The position numbers and the translations under genes are program-made. Positions 1 to 6,573 of a stretch of DNA of 10,929 bases are shown here, in pieces (within the stretch, counting starts at the first letter, position 1; each line of letters starts with the position of its first letter). The stretch covers positions 1 through 10,929 of the forward strand of contig JARBTU010000033.1 in assembly GCA_029240015.1 (NCBI GenBank), written 5' to 3'. The notes below the pieces were generated by a model that had not been told where the DNA came from, ran no database searches, and saw only the letters and a list, made by a program, of their open reading frames with translations. The DNA is from Oscillospiraceae bacterium. Lineage in GTDB: Bacteria > Bacillota > Clostridia > Oscillospirales > Ruminococcaceae.

Positions 1-3000
1 ATTAAGTTTGAAGCAAAGGTGAATGGTGTAGGTCAAAGTTTTGATACTGCCAGAATGATATTTGAACCTAATACATATTACCTAATTACCTTCCAAAAAG
101 AAGGAAATACTGGACGTATCTTTATAAATAATACTGAAGTAGCACAAAAAACTGATTTTACTGTTGATCTTTCAAAGTTTGTGTACAATAAGTATGGAAG
201 TGATGTTGATTACAAAATTGACATCGGCGGAAACTCAGTTTGGGGTGACTCACGTGTTGTTGAAGAAGGTCTTCAAGGCGAATTAGATGAATTCCGTATT
301 TATGACCGTGCAATCTCTGCAGGCGAAGTAAATCATATTTACTCAAGTTTTGCAACAAAGGCAGGAACAACTCCTTATGCTTCATTAGGTGATGAAGGTA
401 CTGAAGTAGTTTATGCATTTAATACTGTTGCTAATTTTAGTGGATTCAGAGACAATGTTGCATCCTCTAAAGGCGACAACCAATGGCGTGGTAAAGCACT
501 TGCTGACGGTTCTGTACTTGCTACCCGTTACGGAGGAAGTGACCACTTCTTATGGGGACCAAGAATCCCAGAGGCAAAACGTACAAAAATTGTAACTGGA
601 AGCACATACTATATTAAAACTCTCGTAAAGGTTTCTAACACTGATAGAATCAAAGATAAAACTGCTGGCGAAAATGTATTTGACTTCAATACAGTTGGTG
701 GAAAAGTAAGTGCTACCTTTGATAAAGCTACCTTTGATGCAAATCCTGCTTTCTATGGCGGAAAACTTCTTAAAGAAGGCGAGTGGATTCCACTTGTTTG
801 GTCTTTCACTGCAACTGACGCAACTGATAGAGGAATTGAATGGTCAATGCTAAGCCAAATGGGTGTTAGCAATAACAACTCTATGGATTATTTCCTACAA
901 ATAAGTAATAAAATAGTTATTTCTGAAAATTCAATTGCACTTGCACCTCCTTCAGGTCCTACAGTATCACCTTATTTCGGTGCTGATAATGGAGACATAT
1001 CAAAAACTAGCCAATGGGATCAAGGTAAAGATGTATATTATGCTTGGGATCTTAATTTTGTAGGCGGACAGGATCGCCGTATCAGAGTTCCGGATGGTTC
1101 AACTGTTGCTTTAGAGTCAAACCATATTTACTATAGTATGTCATTACCAACTGAAAAACGTACTATTGCTGCTGGTACAGACTATTATTTCAAACTTCTA
1201 TTAAAATTAGATAATTTTAAAGATGTTGATATGAGTAAGTACGTACTTGAATGGGATTGGAATGACAAGCCTATTGAAGGACAGATTATGCCTGAAGTGC
1301 TTAAAGCAAAAGAAGGCGAATGGGTATCTTTAGTTTATAAATTAAATGATGCTACAAAATTAAACACTGGCGGAGAAGGTCGTTTCAGATTACAAGGATC
1401 AAGAGCATATAAACTATATGGAAGCAGATATTTAGTTCTTTCTACAGATTCTACACCTCTTGCTTTACCTTCTGATGTTGATGCGGCTGTTCCAGTAAAA
1501 AACTCAATTGATAATTTGGTTAAACCAAGAGAGATTAAAGTTGAATTTGAAAACTTAACTTCAATTGTAAATGACACTAAAGCAACTGAAAACAATGCAG
1601 ACGGTTGGGTTTTAGGAAATACAGATGTTAATGGAACAATTTGTAAATATCCAGCTATAGACTTTGACACAAAAGTAAATGATACCATTTCAGTACGCTA
1701 TTCTGCTAAGGCAATGGCTGGTAGTGCAGCTTCTTACATTGAATTCCGTGCTGACGATCCTGTTACAGGTCCGGTTATCGGAACTGTTGCTACCCCTGAC
1801 ACTGGAGCATGGACTACTTTTAAAACAGCAACTGGTGCTGTTACAAACAATGTTACTGGTGTACATGATGTTTATGCAATTATTTATAAACCAGGTGTTG
1901 GTACAGACGTACCACAATATGTGGGAAATCTAAACTGGTTCTCATTCTCATCTTCAACAGAGCCTGTTTTATCTAATGAAAAGATTCCTGCTGCTAAAGC
2001 TATTCGTACAGCTTATAATGCACTAACAGCAACACAAAAAGCACTTGTTTCAAATTATGAAACTTTTGTTTCTTCAGAAGTTACATTAGGTTTAATACAA
2101 CAAGCTGCTGACCAAACAGCTGCAGATGCAGTTATTACTAAAATTGTTGATCTTCCTTCAGCTAATGCTATAAAAGTAACTGATAAAGATGCTATTGTAG
2201 CGGCTCGTACAGCTTACACAGCTCTTACAGCAGCACAAAAAGCACTTGTATTAAATCTAGATGCTCTTACAACTGCTGAAACTGCACTTGCAGCAGCTGA
2301 AAATAAAGCAGCAGCAGATGTTGTAGTAGAAAATATTGCTGATCTTCCTTCAACTAGTGCTATAAAAGCAACTGATGAAGAAGCTATTGTAGCAGCTCGT
2401 GCAGCTTACACAGCTCTTACAGCAGCACAAAAAGCACTTGTTACTAATTTAGATACTTTAGTAAATGCAGAATATGTATTAAATCTTTTAACGTCTTCTT
2501 CTTCTGAAGTAGGTGTAACTGGTGTTACATTGAACAAGACAAATGAAAGCTTAAAAGTTGGCGCAACTTTAGCTTTAGTTGCTACTATAGCTCCTGATAA
2601 TGCAACAAATAAAAATGTTAATTGGTTTACAAGTAATGAAAAAGTTGCTACAGTTGATGCAAATGGTAATGTAAAAGCTATCGGTAACGGTACTGCTACA
2701 ATTACTGCAATTACTGCAAGTGGTACTAAAATTGCTAAATGCACAGTTGCAGTAACAACACCTGTAACTAGCGTTAAATTAAATGCTACAACTGCTACTA
2801 TTAACAAAGGTTCTAGCCAGAATCTAACAGCAACAATTAATCCATCAACAGCTTCTAACAAAGAAGTGCAATGGACTTCCGGCAATAAAAATGTTGCAAC
2901 CGTTGATTCCAACGGCAAAGTTACTGCGAAAGCATTCGGTGTAACAACCATCTATGCAACCACTTCGAACGGTTTGAAGGCATCCTGCACGGTTTACGTT

Positions 3001-3318
3001 AAAGGATGGTATCAATCCGCAGGCAAATGGTACTTTAACGATGGCAAAGGTAAAGTGACCAACAAGTGGTTCCAAGACGGTAGCAAATGGTACTATGTTG
3101 ACACAAAAGGTGTAATGCAAACCAGTAAGTGGATTAAATCGAGTGGGAAATATTATTACGTTGACAGTAAAGGCGTAATGCTGACCAACAAATGGATAAA
3201 ATCCGGTGGTAAATGGTATTACGTAGATAAAAACGGCATAATGTTTGTAAACACTTCTAAAAAAATAGGCAGTAAAACCTATAAATTCAATAAGAGCGGA
3301 GCTTGCATAAATCCGTAA
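1..3318 (+). CDS. Secreted multi-domain LamG/CBM6/Big_2 protein with cell-wall-binding repeats (5' partial)
   Basis: The reading frame is open from base 1, so the N-terminus (signal peptide and any catalytic domain) lies outside the window; 1105 codons remain. Counting codons from base 1, the order is: the end of a LamG/concanavalin-like domain (about 1-117, ending in the typical GELDEFRIYDRAIS stretch); two related beta-rich modules (about 118-317 and 318-495) that share a YYxKxLxK...KEGEWxxLV pattern and that I cannot name; a CBM6-like carbohydrate-binding module (about 510-655, with YIEFRADDP, IGT, GVHDVYAI and NLNWFSF); three helical repeats rich in AYxALTxxQKALV (about 660-825); two Big_2 immunoglobulin-like domains (about 838-919 and 920-1000); and four aromatic cell-wall-binding repeats. 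There is no LPXTG, so attachment to the wall is probably non-covalent. The role is inferred as a surface glycan-binding protein or the binding half of a polysaccharide-degrading enzyme. Codon use becomes less AT-rich from about 2870. A hairpin terminator follows the stop codon. Confidence 0.9.
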   Translation: MKFEAKVNGVGQSFDTARMIFEPNTYYLITFQKEGNTGRIFINNTEVAQKTDFTVDLSKFVYNKYGSDVDYKIDIGGNSVWGDSRVVEEGLQGELDEFRIYDRAISAGEVNHIYSSFATKAGTTPYASLGDEGTEVVYAFNTVANFSGFRDNVASSKGDNQWRGKALADGSVLATRYGGSDHFLWGPRIPEAKRTKIVTGSTYYIKTLVKVSNTDRIKDKTAGENVFDFNTVGGKVSATFDKATFDANPAFYGGKLLKEGEWIPLVWSFTATDATDRGIEWSMLSQMGVSNNNSMDYFLQISNKIVISENSIALAPPSGPTVSPYFGADNGDISKTSQWDQGKDVYYAWDLNFVGGQDRRIRVPDGSTVALESNHIYYSMSLPTEKRTIAAGTDYYFKLLLKLDNFKDVDMSKYVLEWDWNDKPIEGQIMPEVLKAKEGEWVSLVYKLNDATKLNTGGEGRFRLQGSRAYKLYGSRYLVLSTDSTPLALPSDVDAAVPVKNSIDNLVKPREIKVEFENLTSIVNDTKATENNADGWVLGNTDVNGTICKYPAIDFDTKVNDTISVRYSAKAMAGSAASYIEFRADDPVTGPVIGTVATPDTGAWTTFKTATGAVTNNVTGVHDVYAIIYKPGVGTDVPQYVGNLNWFSFSSSTEPVLSNEKIPAAKAIRTAYNALTATQKALVSNYETFVSSEVTLGLIQQAADQTAADAVITKIVDLPSANAIKVTDKDAIVAARTAYTALTAAQKALVLNLDALTTAETALAAAENKAAADVVVENIADLPSTSAIKATDEEAIVAARAAYTALTAAQKALVTNLDTLVNAEYVLNLLTSSSSEVGVTGVTLNKTNESLKVGATLALVATIAPDNATNKNVNWFTSNEKVATVDANGNVKAIGNGTATITAITASGTKIAKCTVAVTTPVTSVKLNATTATINKGSSQNLTATINPSTASNKEVQWTSGNKNVATVDSNGKVTAKAFGVTTIYATTSNGLKASCTVYVKGWYQSAGKWYFNDGKGKVTNKWFQDGSKWYYVDTKGVMQTSKWIKSSGKYYYVDSKGVMLTNKWIKSGGKWYYVDKNGIMFVNTSKKIGSKTYKFNKSGACINP
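1981..2480 (+). repeat. Tandem coding repeats (192-bp period) for helical linker
   Basis: Two strongly conserved units start at the same GATCTTCCTTCA word at 2149 and 2341, exactly 192 bp (64 codons) apart. Positions 2191-2250 and 2383-2442 differ at only a few bases. A more diverged first copy lies at about 1981-2080. Each unit encodes an alanine-rich helical segment with the AYTALTAAQKALV pattern, typical of stalk or spacer regions in Gram-positive surface proteins. The near-identity at DNA level suggests recent duplication and possible copy-number variation. Confidence 0.8.
3004..3252 (+). repeat. Four cell-wall-binding repeats (CW_binding_1 type)
   Basis: Four consecutive units of about 20-21 residues begin at 3004, 3064, 3127 and 3190, the later ones spaced 63 bp. 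Each carries the W(F/I)...G.WYY(V)D..G.M pattern of choline-binding-like repeats. In this family such repeats form a beta-solenoid that holds proteins on teichoic acids or other wall polymers. A degenerate fifth unit (KKIGSKTYKFNKSGACINP) closes the protein. Confidence 0.85.
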
Positions 3319-3339
3319 TATAATCTCTTTCTTAAATAA

Positions 3340-3361
3340 CTGCTTGCCAATTGGCAACCAG
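3340..3361. other. Near-perfect 22-bp palindrome, function unknown
   Basis: The centre TTGCCAATTGGCAA (3344-3357) is a perfect 14-bp palindrome. The outer CTG and CAG also pair, with one mismatched position between. It lies between the stop codon at 3318 and the terminator at 3373. No U-tract follows it, so it is not itself a terminator. It could be a protein-binding site or an mRNA 3'-end hairpin. Confidence 0.4.
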
Positions 3362-3372
3362 TTCAGTCTGTA

Positions 3373-3412
3373 GAAAAAGTCTCTTAAATCTTGTGATTTA
3401 AGAGACTTTTTC
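3373..3412 (+). terminator. Strong rho-independent terminator, probably bidirectional
   Basis: A perfect 18-bp stem (3373-3390 with 3395-3412) has a 4-base loop TTGT. The right arm ends in TTTTTC, and the left arm starts GAAAAAG, giving a U-tract in either direction. It follows the wall-protein stop codon by 54 bp. Confidence 0.9.
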
Positions 3413-3436
3413 AATTATCGAGAAAAGAGGGATTAA

Positions 3437-3532
3437 ATGAATTCACTACTCAAGAAAATCAGTACATTAACTTTATCTTTTTCACTATGTATTACTGGTT
3501 TTCAAGGACTTTTAAGCTCGGAATACAATTAA
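3437..3532 (+). CDS. 31-residue orphan ORF with signal-peptide-like sequence
   Basis: ATG at 3437 is preceded by AGAGGG (3426-3431) with about 5 bases of spacing, a usable ribosome binding site. The 31 residues start MNSLLKK, followed by a hydrophobic stretch (ISTLTLSFSLCITGFQGLL) and a short polar tail to TAA at 3530-3532. This is the layout of a Sec signal peptide, or of a very short secreted or membrane peptide. Two readings fit: the surviving 5' end of a secreted-protein gene whose body has been deleted, or a small exported peptide. It starts just after the strong terminator and has no clear promoter of its own. I do not recognise a family. Confidence 0.4.
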   Translation: MNSLLKKISTLTLSFSLCITGFQGLLSSEYN

Positions 3533-3537
3533 CTCAG

Positions 3538-3690
3538 TCAACTGACCCAAGTTATAACTTCTTTCTCTTTTTGTTTTAGTGACATCTCAGTTTTATCACA
3601 TATCTTAAAATATGTATATTCTACACCTAATATATCAGGGCAGCTAATCACACCTTCATCAACGACAAATCCATAAATCCCTGACAGTTT
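3538..3690 (-). pseudogene. Minus-strand coding-like remnant (50 codons, no start)
   Basis: On the minus strand a stop-free frame runs from just after a TGA at 3691-3693 to a TGA at 3538-3540. It reads protein-like, beginning LSGIYGFVVDEGVISCPD and later including GVEYTYFKICDKTEMSLKQK. It lacks an ATG at its beginning and has no ribosome binding site. It looks like the C-terminal end of a decayed gene pointing left. I do not recognise the family, and a chance open frame is possible at this length. Confidence 0.25.
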
Positions 3691-3722
3691 TCATCCGCTA
3701 TACTTGTATGAGATAGGATTGT

Positions 3723-3756
3723 GAAGTCGAGGGCTTAAGTCGACTTCCTTTATTTT
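3723..3756 (+). terminator. Hairpin terminator upstream of the GGDEF gene
   Basis: An 8-bp stem GAAGTCGA (3723-3730) pairs with TCGACTTC (3740-3747) across a 9-base loop, followed by CTTTATTTTTT. It would end transcription entering from the left. The right arm overlaps the likely -35 of the next gene's promoter. Confidence 0.55.
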
Positions 3757-3768
3757 TTGTGATATACT
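3740..3768 (+). promoter_or_regulatory. Candidate sigma-A promoter for the GGDEF gene
   Basis: TATACT at 3763-3768 is a 5-of-6 -10 box. TCGACT at 3740-3745 is a 4-of-6 -35 box at a 17-bp spacing. Transcription would start near 3775, giving a leader of about 25 bases before the TTG start at 3801. Confidence 0.45.
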
Positions 3769-3800
3769 GTTTAAAAAACAGCTGAAAGAGGCGGGTATTC

Positions 3801-5303
3801 TTGGCAAGGGATCATTTTCGAATTTTGAACTGGCTTCCAGAAAGCCTATTCTTGAATATGGATTTTAAAAACCACCTGGAGTTTGAAAGAAAGTACCTCC
3901 TGTTAAGTTTGCAGCGGGGAAAACTCTTCAACTGGGTTGTTTTCGTTTTGAGCTTTTATTTTTTTTACTTAGACTTTACGTTGCATCAAGATCCTTCTGT
4001 CGATATTATATACCGCCGAAACCTTTTGGGCATACACATTATCATTTTTCTGCTTTCGATAGTCTATCTTGTAATTTACACGTTGTTTAAGAATAAAAAT
4101 TCCCAAAATTCATGCGCTGCCAAGGTTTTAATTATTTCTGAAATAATCGTAATGGTTTTTGTCGCATCCATTCTATCTTTAAACAGCCAAAGGTTTACCG
4201 GAAACATGAATGCGTACATTATGGTTGTCCTTGTAGTAGCTCTGGCAATTCCTATCTATCCGAAATGGGTGCTTTCAATCTATGGCGTAAACCATGCTTT
4301 ATTCCTGATCGGCCTTTCCTATTTCGGCACGAACAGTTCCGTTGTGATCAAGCAGTTTGATTCCACTGCCACCATAATGGTAGCTGTCATTTTGTTTTTG
4401 CTCCTATACCGATACAACGTAACAAATTTTTTGAATGAGGAAATTCTCAAAGAGGATAAGCAGACCTTTATCAAGCTGTTTGAGATCAATCCCTTTCCTC
4501 TACTGATATCCCGGTCTGAGGACGGAAAAATCCAATATGCAAACCATAAAGCTATGTTATTTTATGAGCTTCCAGAGGAAATATCCGGTGATTTGAACCA
4601 CGAACATTTATATGCAAGAACTCAGGATTTTAACAATATTCGTAAGAGACTGGAAGCGGACGGGAAAGTAGTCGATTATTTAGTGGAGCAAAAGACTTTG
4701 TCGGGACAGATCAAATATGCTGTTGTCAATTACGAGCTTATTGATTATTTTGGTGAGAAGTCAATTTTAAGCGGCGTTGCAGACATCGGAGAAATAAAGA
4801 GGATCGAGAAGGAATTGGCTGTTCACGCCTCCACCGACCCATTGACCGGCGTTTTAAACAGAAGAGCCGGGATGGACTTGATTAATAAGAGGTTTAAAGC
4901 CGCCCAGCGCGACAAAGAGGAACTGAACCTTTGCTTTTTTGATGTGGATAATCTCAAAATTGTAAATGACACCTTCGGTCATTTGAAAGGAGATGCTTTA
5001 ATTATCGATGTTTGCAAGATTATTAGAGAAGAACTGCATACGGACGACATTATTTTCCGCTATGGCGGAGATGAATTCATGATATTATTGGAGAACAGCA
5101 ATGAACAGGAAATCAGGGAAACCTGCGCTCGAATTGCGCAGCGGTTCAAATTCTTGAACCAAAACAGACAAAAGCCTTATTGGGTTAACGCAAGCCTTGG
5201 GATATTCTCCTATAAACCAGATATGAATCTGAGTTTGGAGCAGATCATTGAAGCTGTGGATAAAGACATGTATCACAACAAGAAAAAAAAGCAAGGCTTA
5301 TAG
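3801..5303 (+). CDS. Membrane-bound PAS-GGDEF diguanylate cyclase
   Basis: Predicted to make the second messenger cyclic di-GMP from two GTP at the membrane. From the TTG start (500 residues) there are about six membrane segments (near 43-61, 75-95, 107-127, 137-155, 157-175 and 189-206), then a PAS-like sensor region (about 222-330, with INPFPLLISR and IQYANHKAM), then a GGDEF domain (about 338-497). The domain has the DPLTGVLNRR entry motif (346-355), the metal-binding FDVD (380-383) and an intact GGDEF (422-426), so it should be catalytically active. The inhibitory RxxD site five residues before GGDEF reads HTDD, so product feedback may be lost. TTG at 3801 was chosen because AGAGGCGGG (3786-3794) sits 6 bases upstream; the in-frame ATG at 3858 lacks a good ribosome binding site but remains possible. 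The gene appears to be a single-gene unit. The signal sensed is unknown. Confidence 0.9.
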   Translation: MARDHFRILNWLPESLFLNMDFKNHLEFERKYLLLSLQRGKLFNWVVFVLSFYFFYLDFTLHQDPSVDIIYRRNLLGIHIIIFLLSIVYLVIYTLFKNKNSQNSCAAKVLIISEIIVMVFVASILSLNSQRFTGNMNAYIMVVLVVALAIPIYPKWVLSIYGVNHALFLIGLSYFGTNSSVVIKQFDSTATIMVAVILFLLLYRYNVTNFLNEEILKEDKQTFIKLFEINPFPLLISRSEDGKIQYANHKAMLFYELPEEISGDLNHEHLYARTQDFNNIRKRLEADGKVVDYLVEQKTLSGQIKYAVVNYELIDYFGEKSILSGVADIGEIKRIEKELAVHASTDPLTGVLNRRAGMDLINKRFKAAQRDKEELNLCFFDVDNLKIVNDTFGHLKGDALIIDVCKIIREELHTDDIIFRYGGDEFMILLENSNEQEIRETCARIAQRFKFLNQNRQKPYWVNASLGIFSYKPDMNLSLEQIIEAVDKDMYHNKKKKQGL

Positions 5304-5393
5304 CACAAGCTGTATAAAACGATATATATATTAATGAATTGTTACAGTGACGCTTTGGAATCCAACGCAGATGCTGGAACGAGGCATCCATTT

Positions 5394-5630
5394 TTATACG
5401 CCGCTTAGCTCCGAAAAGCTTAGAAATCCGACCAAGTAAAGTCGAATTTTGATGACTCCTGTTAAATTATTGTAGCTAATATTTCCTGCAGAAAATACAG
5501 TGGTATCAAAAATGACGTTTGATCCGGAAGCTACGGTTCCGGCAGCAATTCGTTCTATTTGTAATGCTATATTAATCTTGTTTATAGAAACTCTCTTTGG
5601 TTTAGGCAAAAATCGAATATTTAAAGACAA
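5394..5630 (-). pseudogene. Remnant of a bacterial jelly-roll (exosporium/collagen-like C-terminal) domain
   Basis: A minus-strand frame of 78 codons contains IAAGTVASGSNVIFDTTVFS followed by AGNISYNNLTGVIKI. From memory of the family, this matches the start of the C-terminal TNF/C1q-like domain found in clostridial collagen-like and exosporium surface proteins (SGSNVIFDTVxFxxGNISYNxxTGVI...). The remainder of that domain is missing: the sequence after GVIKI does not continue the pattern and stops within 16 codons. The only start is a TTG (5628-5630) inside an inverted repeat and without a ribosome binding site. It is therefore best read as a gene fragment. The family assignment is by recognition only. 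Confidence 0.4.
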
Positions 5631-5670
5631 CGTTATATAAATTTTTTAATTATATAACGTTGTTTTCTTT
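5627..5670. repeat. AT-rich 14-bp inverted repeat, terminator-like
   Basis: ACAACGTTATATAA (5627-5640) and its exact complement TTATATAACGTTGT (5650-5663) flank a 9-base loop ATTTTTTAA, followed by TTTCTTT. The hairpin with T-rich flanks on both sides could work as a weak bidirectional terminator. The stem has little GC, so it may instead be a protein-binding site or the trace of an element end. Confidence 0.45.
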
Positions 5671-5716
5671 ATAAAATCCATATTGAATATTATACTCTCT
5701 ATGAATTACGGGAGTA

Positions 5717-5743
5717 TTGTACATCAAAATTTCATGCTATAAT
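5717..5743 (+). promoter_or_regulatory. Candidate extended -10 promoter upstream of the two-component operon
   Basis: TGCTATAAT (5735-5743) is a consensus extended -10. TTGTAC (5717-5722) is a fair -35 at a short 15-bp spacing, which extended -10 promoters tolerate. Transcription from near 5750 would give a leader of about 135-145 bases before the response regulator. Confidence 0.5.
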
Positions 5744-5838
5744 ACCTCGAAATGAGATTTGTCGCATGAATCATAAATATACAGAATCTGAAAAGCAACA
5801 CTAAATATGGATAACGTATAGTTACCAAGTGAAATGCC

Positions 5839-5874
5839 GTTTAACTTCCATTTACAATTATAACGTATTATAAT
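5839..5874 (+). promoter_or_regulatory. Tandem 11-bp response-regulator boxes plus -10, autoregulatory site
   Basis: GTTTAACTTCC (5839-5849) and ATTTACAATTA (5850-5860) form two direct repeats in 11-bp register. GTTTAACTTCC recurs exactly at 7651-7661 before the ABC transporter. TATAAT lies at 5869-5874, and the base positions expected for a -35 match poorly, as in activator-dependent promoters. Transcription from this -10 would begin near 5881, right at the ribosome binding site, so the mRNA would have almost no leader. Binding by the adjacent regulator is inferred. Confidence 0.55.
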
Positions 5875-5877
5875 AAT

Positions 5878-5889
5878 AAAAAGGTGGTG
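5878..5889 (+). promoter_or_regulatory. Ribosome binding site that questions the response-regulator start
   Basis: AAAAAGGTGGTG closely matches the anti-Shine-Dalgarno complement (AAAGGAGGTG). It should drive initiation 6-9 bases downstream, where the only plausible codon is ACG at 5896-5898. The two GTG codons usable as conventional starts (5884 and 5887) lie inside this site. Confidence 0.5.
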
Positions 5890-6573
5890 TTTCCTACGAA
5901 TAAGATTTTAGTTGTTGATGATGATGAATATATAAGAGAGCTTGTTTGCACTCTGCTTCGAAATGAAGGTTATGGCATTGTTGAAGCGTCAGACGGGCGT
6001 GTGGCACTCAAAAAGCTTGGAGAAGAAAAAGTAGATTTATGTGTGCTTGACATTATGATGCCAAACATGGATGGATTTGAATTTTGTAAAACAGCACGAA
6101 AATATTATGAAAATTTGCCTATTTTGATGCTGACTGCAAAAGGCGAAATAAGTCAAAAGATAAAAGGCTTCGATTTGGGTTGCGACGACTACCTGACCAA
6201 GCCCTTTGAGGGCGCAGAGTTGATTGTAAGGGTTAGAGCGTTACTAAAGCGATATCATATTGATATGGCGGAAGAAATTACAATCGGCAAGGTGACCATG
6301 AACAAAAGCAGCTATATTGTATCCGTAAATGGCGGCAAATCCGACATTCCCATGAAAGAGTTTGAGCTTTTATATAAACTTGGCAGCAGCACAGGAAAAA
6401 CCCTGACACGTGATTATCTGATTGAGGATATTTGGGGATATGATTTTGAAGGAAATGAACGTACACTTGATGTTCATGTTAACAGGCTTCGTGAGCGGTT
6501 TCCTGCAGATGAATTCGGCTTTAAAATTACCACTGTACGTGGCTTTGGATACCGACTGGAGGTCTTAAAATGA
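5884..6573 (+). CDS. OmpR/PhoB-family response regulator
   Basis: A DNA-binding response regulator of the two-component system completed by the next gene. From GTG 5884 (229 residues): receiver domain at about 6-120 with acidic residues D12-D14, phospho-acceptor D56 (VLDIMMPNMDG), switch T84 and K106 (YLTKPF); winged-helix output domain at about 135-227 with MKEFELL, a recognition region ERTLDVHVNRLRERF and the closing TTVRGFGYRLE. The start is uncertain. GTG 5884 is used because it is the first standard codon, but ribosome-binding-site spacing and the classic MNKILVVDDDE N-terminus both point to ACG 5896, which would give 225 residues. The stop overlaps the kinase ATG by ATGA, indicating translational coupling. 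The likely targets are the 11-bp repeats before this gene and before the ABC exporter. Confidence 0.93.
   Translation: MVFPTNKILVVDDDEYIRELVCTLLRNEGYGIVEASDGRVALKKLGEEKVDLCVLDIMMPNMDGFEFCKTARKYYENLPILMLTAKGEISQKIKGFDLGCDDYLTKPFEGAELIVRVRALLKRYHIDMAEEITIGKVTMNKSSYIVSVNGGKSDIPMKEFELLYKLGSSTGKTLTRDYLIEDIWGYDFEGNERTLDVHVNRLRERFPADEFGFKITTVRGFGYRLEVLK

Larger units (their letters stand above)
5304..5883. other. Intergenic region between the GGDEF and response-regulator genes
   Basis: This 580-bp stretch has no convincing intact gene. It holds a weak hairpin (about 5370-5388, stem of 5-6 bp, followed by CATTTTTAT) that may end GGDEF transcription, a minus-strand gene remnant (5394-5630), a long AT-rich inverted repeat (5627-5663), an extended -10 promoter (5717-5743), and tandem 11-bp boxes with a second -10 just before the response regulator (5839-5874). 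Confidence 0.6.

Noticed and set aside
2406..2951. Long minus-strand open frame (181 codons) opposite the Big_2 domains
   Set aside because: It is a shadow of the strongly supported plus-strand gene; alanine- and valine-rich repeats without a start signal or recognisable motif.
2845..3414. Minus-strand open frame of 189 codons opposite the wall-binding repeats
   Set aside because: Its sequence mirrors the plus-strand repeats and it begins inside the terminator hairpin.
5370..5395. Weak hairpin followed by TTTTT after the GGDEF gene
   Set aside because: The stem is only 5-6 bp with a wobble pair, so it is mentioned only as part of the intergenic region and not called as a separate terminator.
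5334..5408. 24-codon plus-strand ORF starting MNCYSDALESNADAG
   Set aside because: No ribosome binding site, no recognisable feature, and it overlaps a weak hairpin and the minus-strand remnant.
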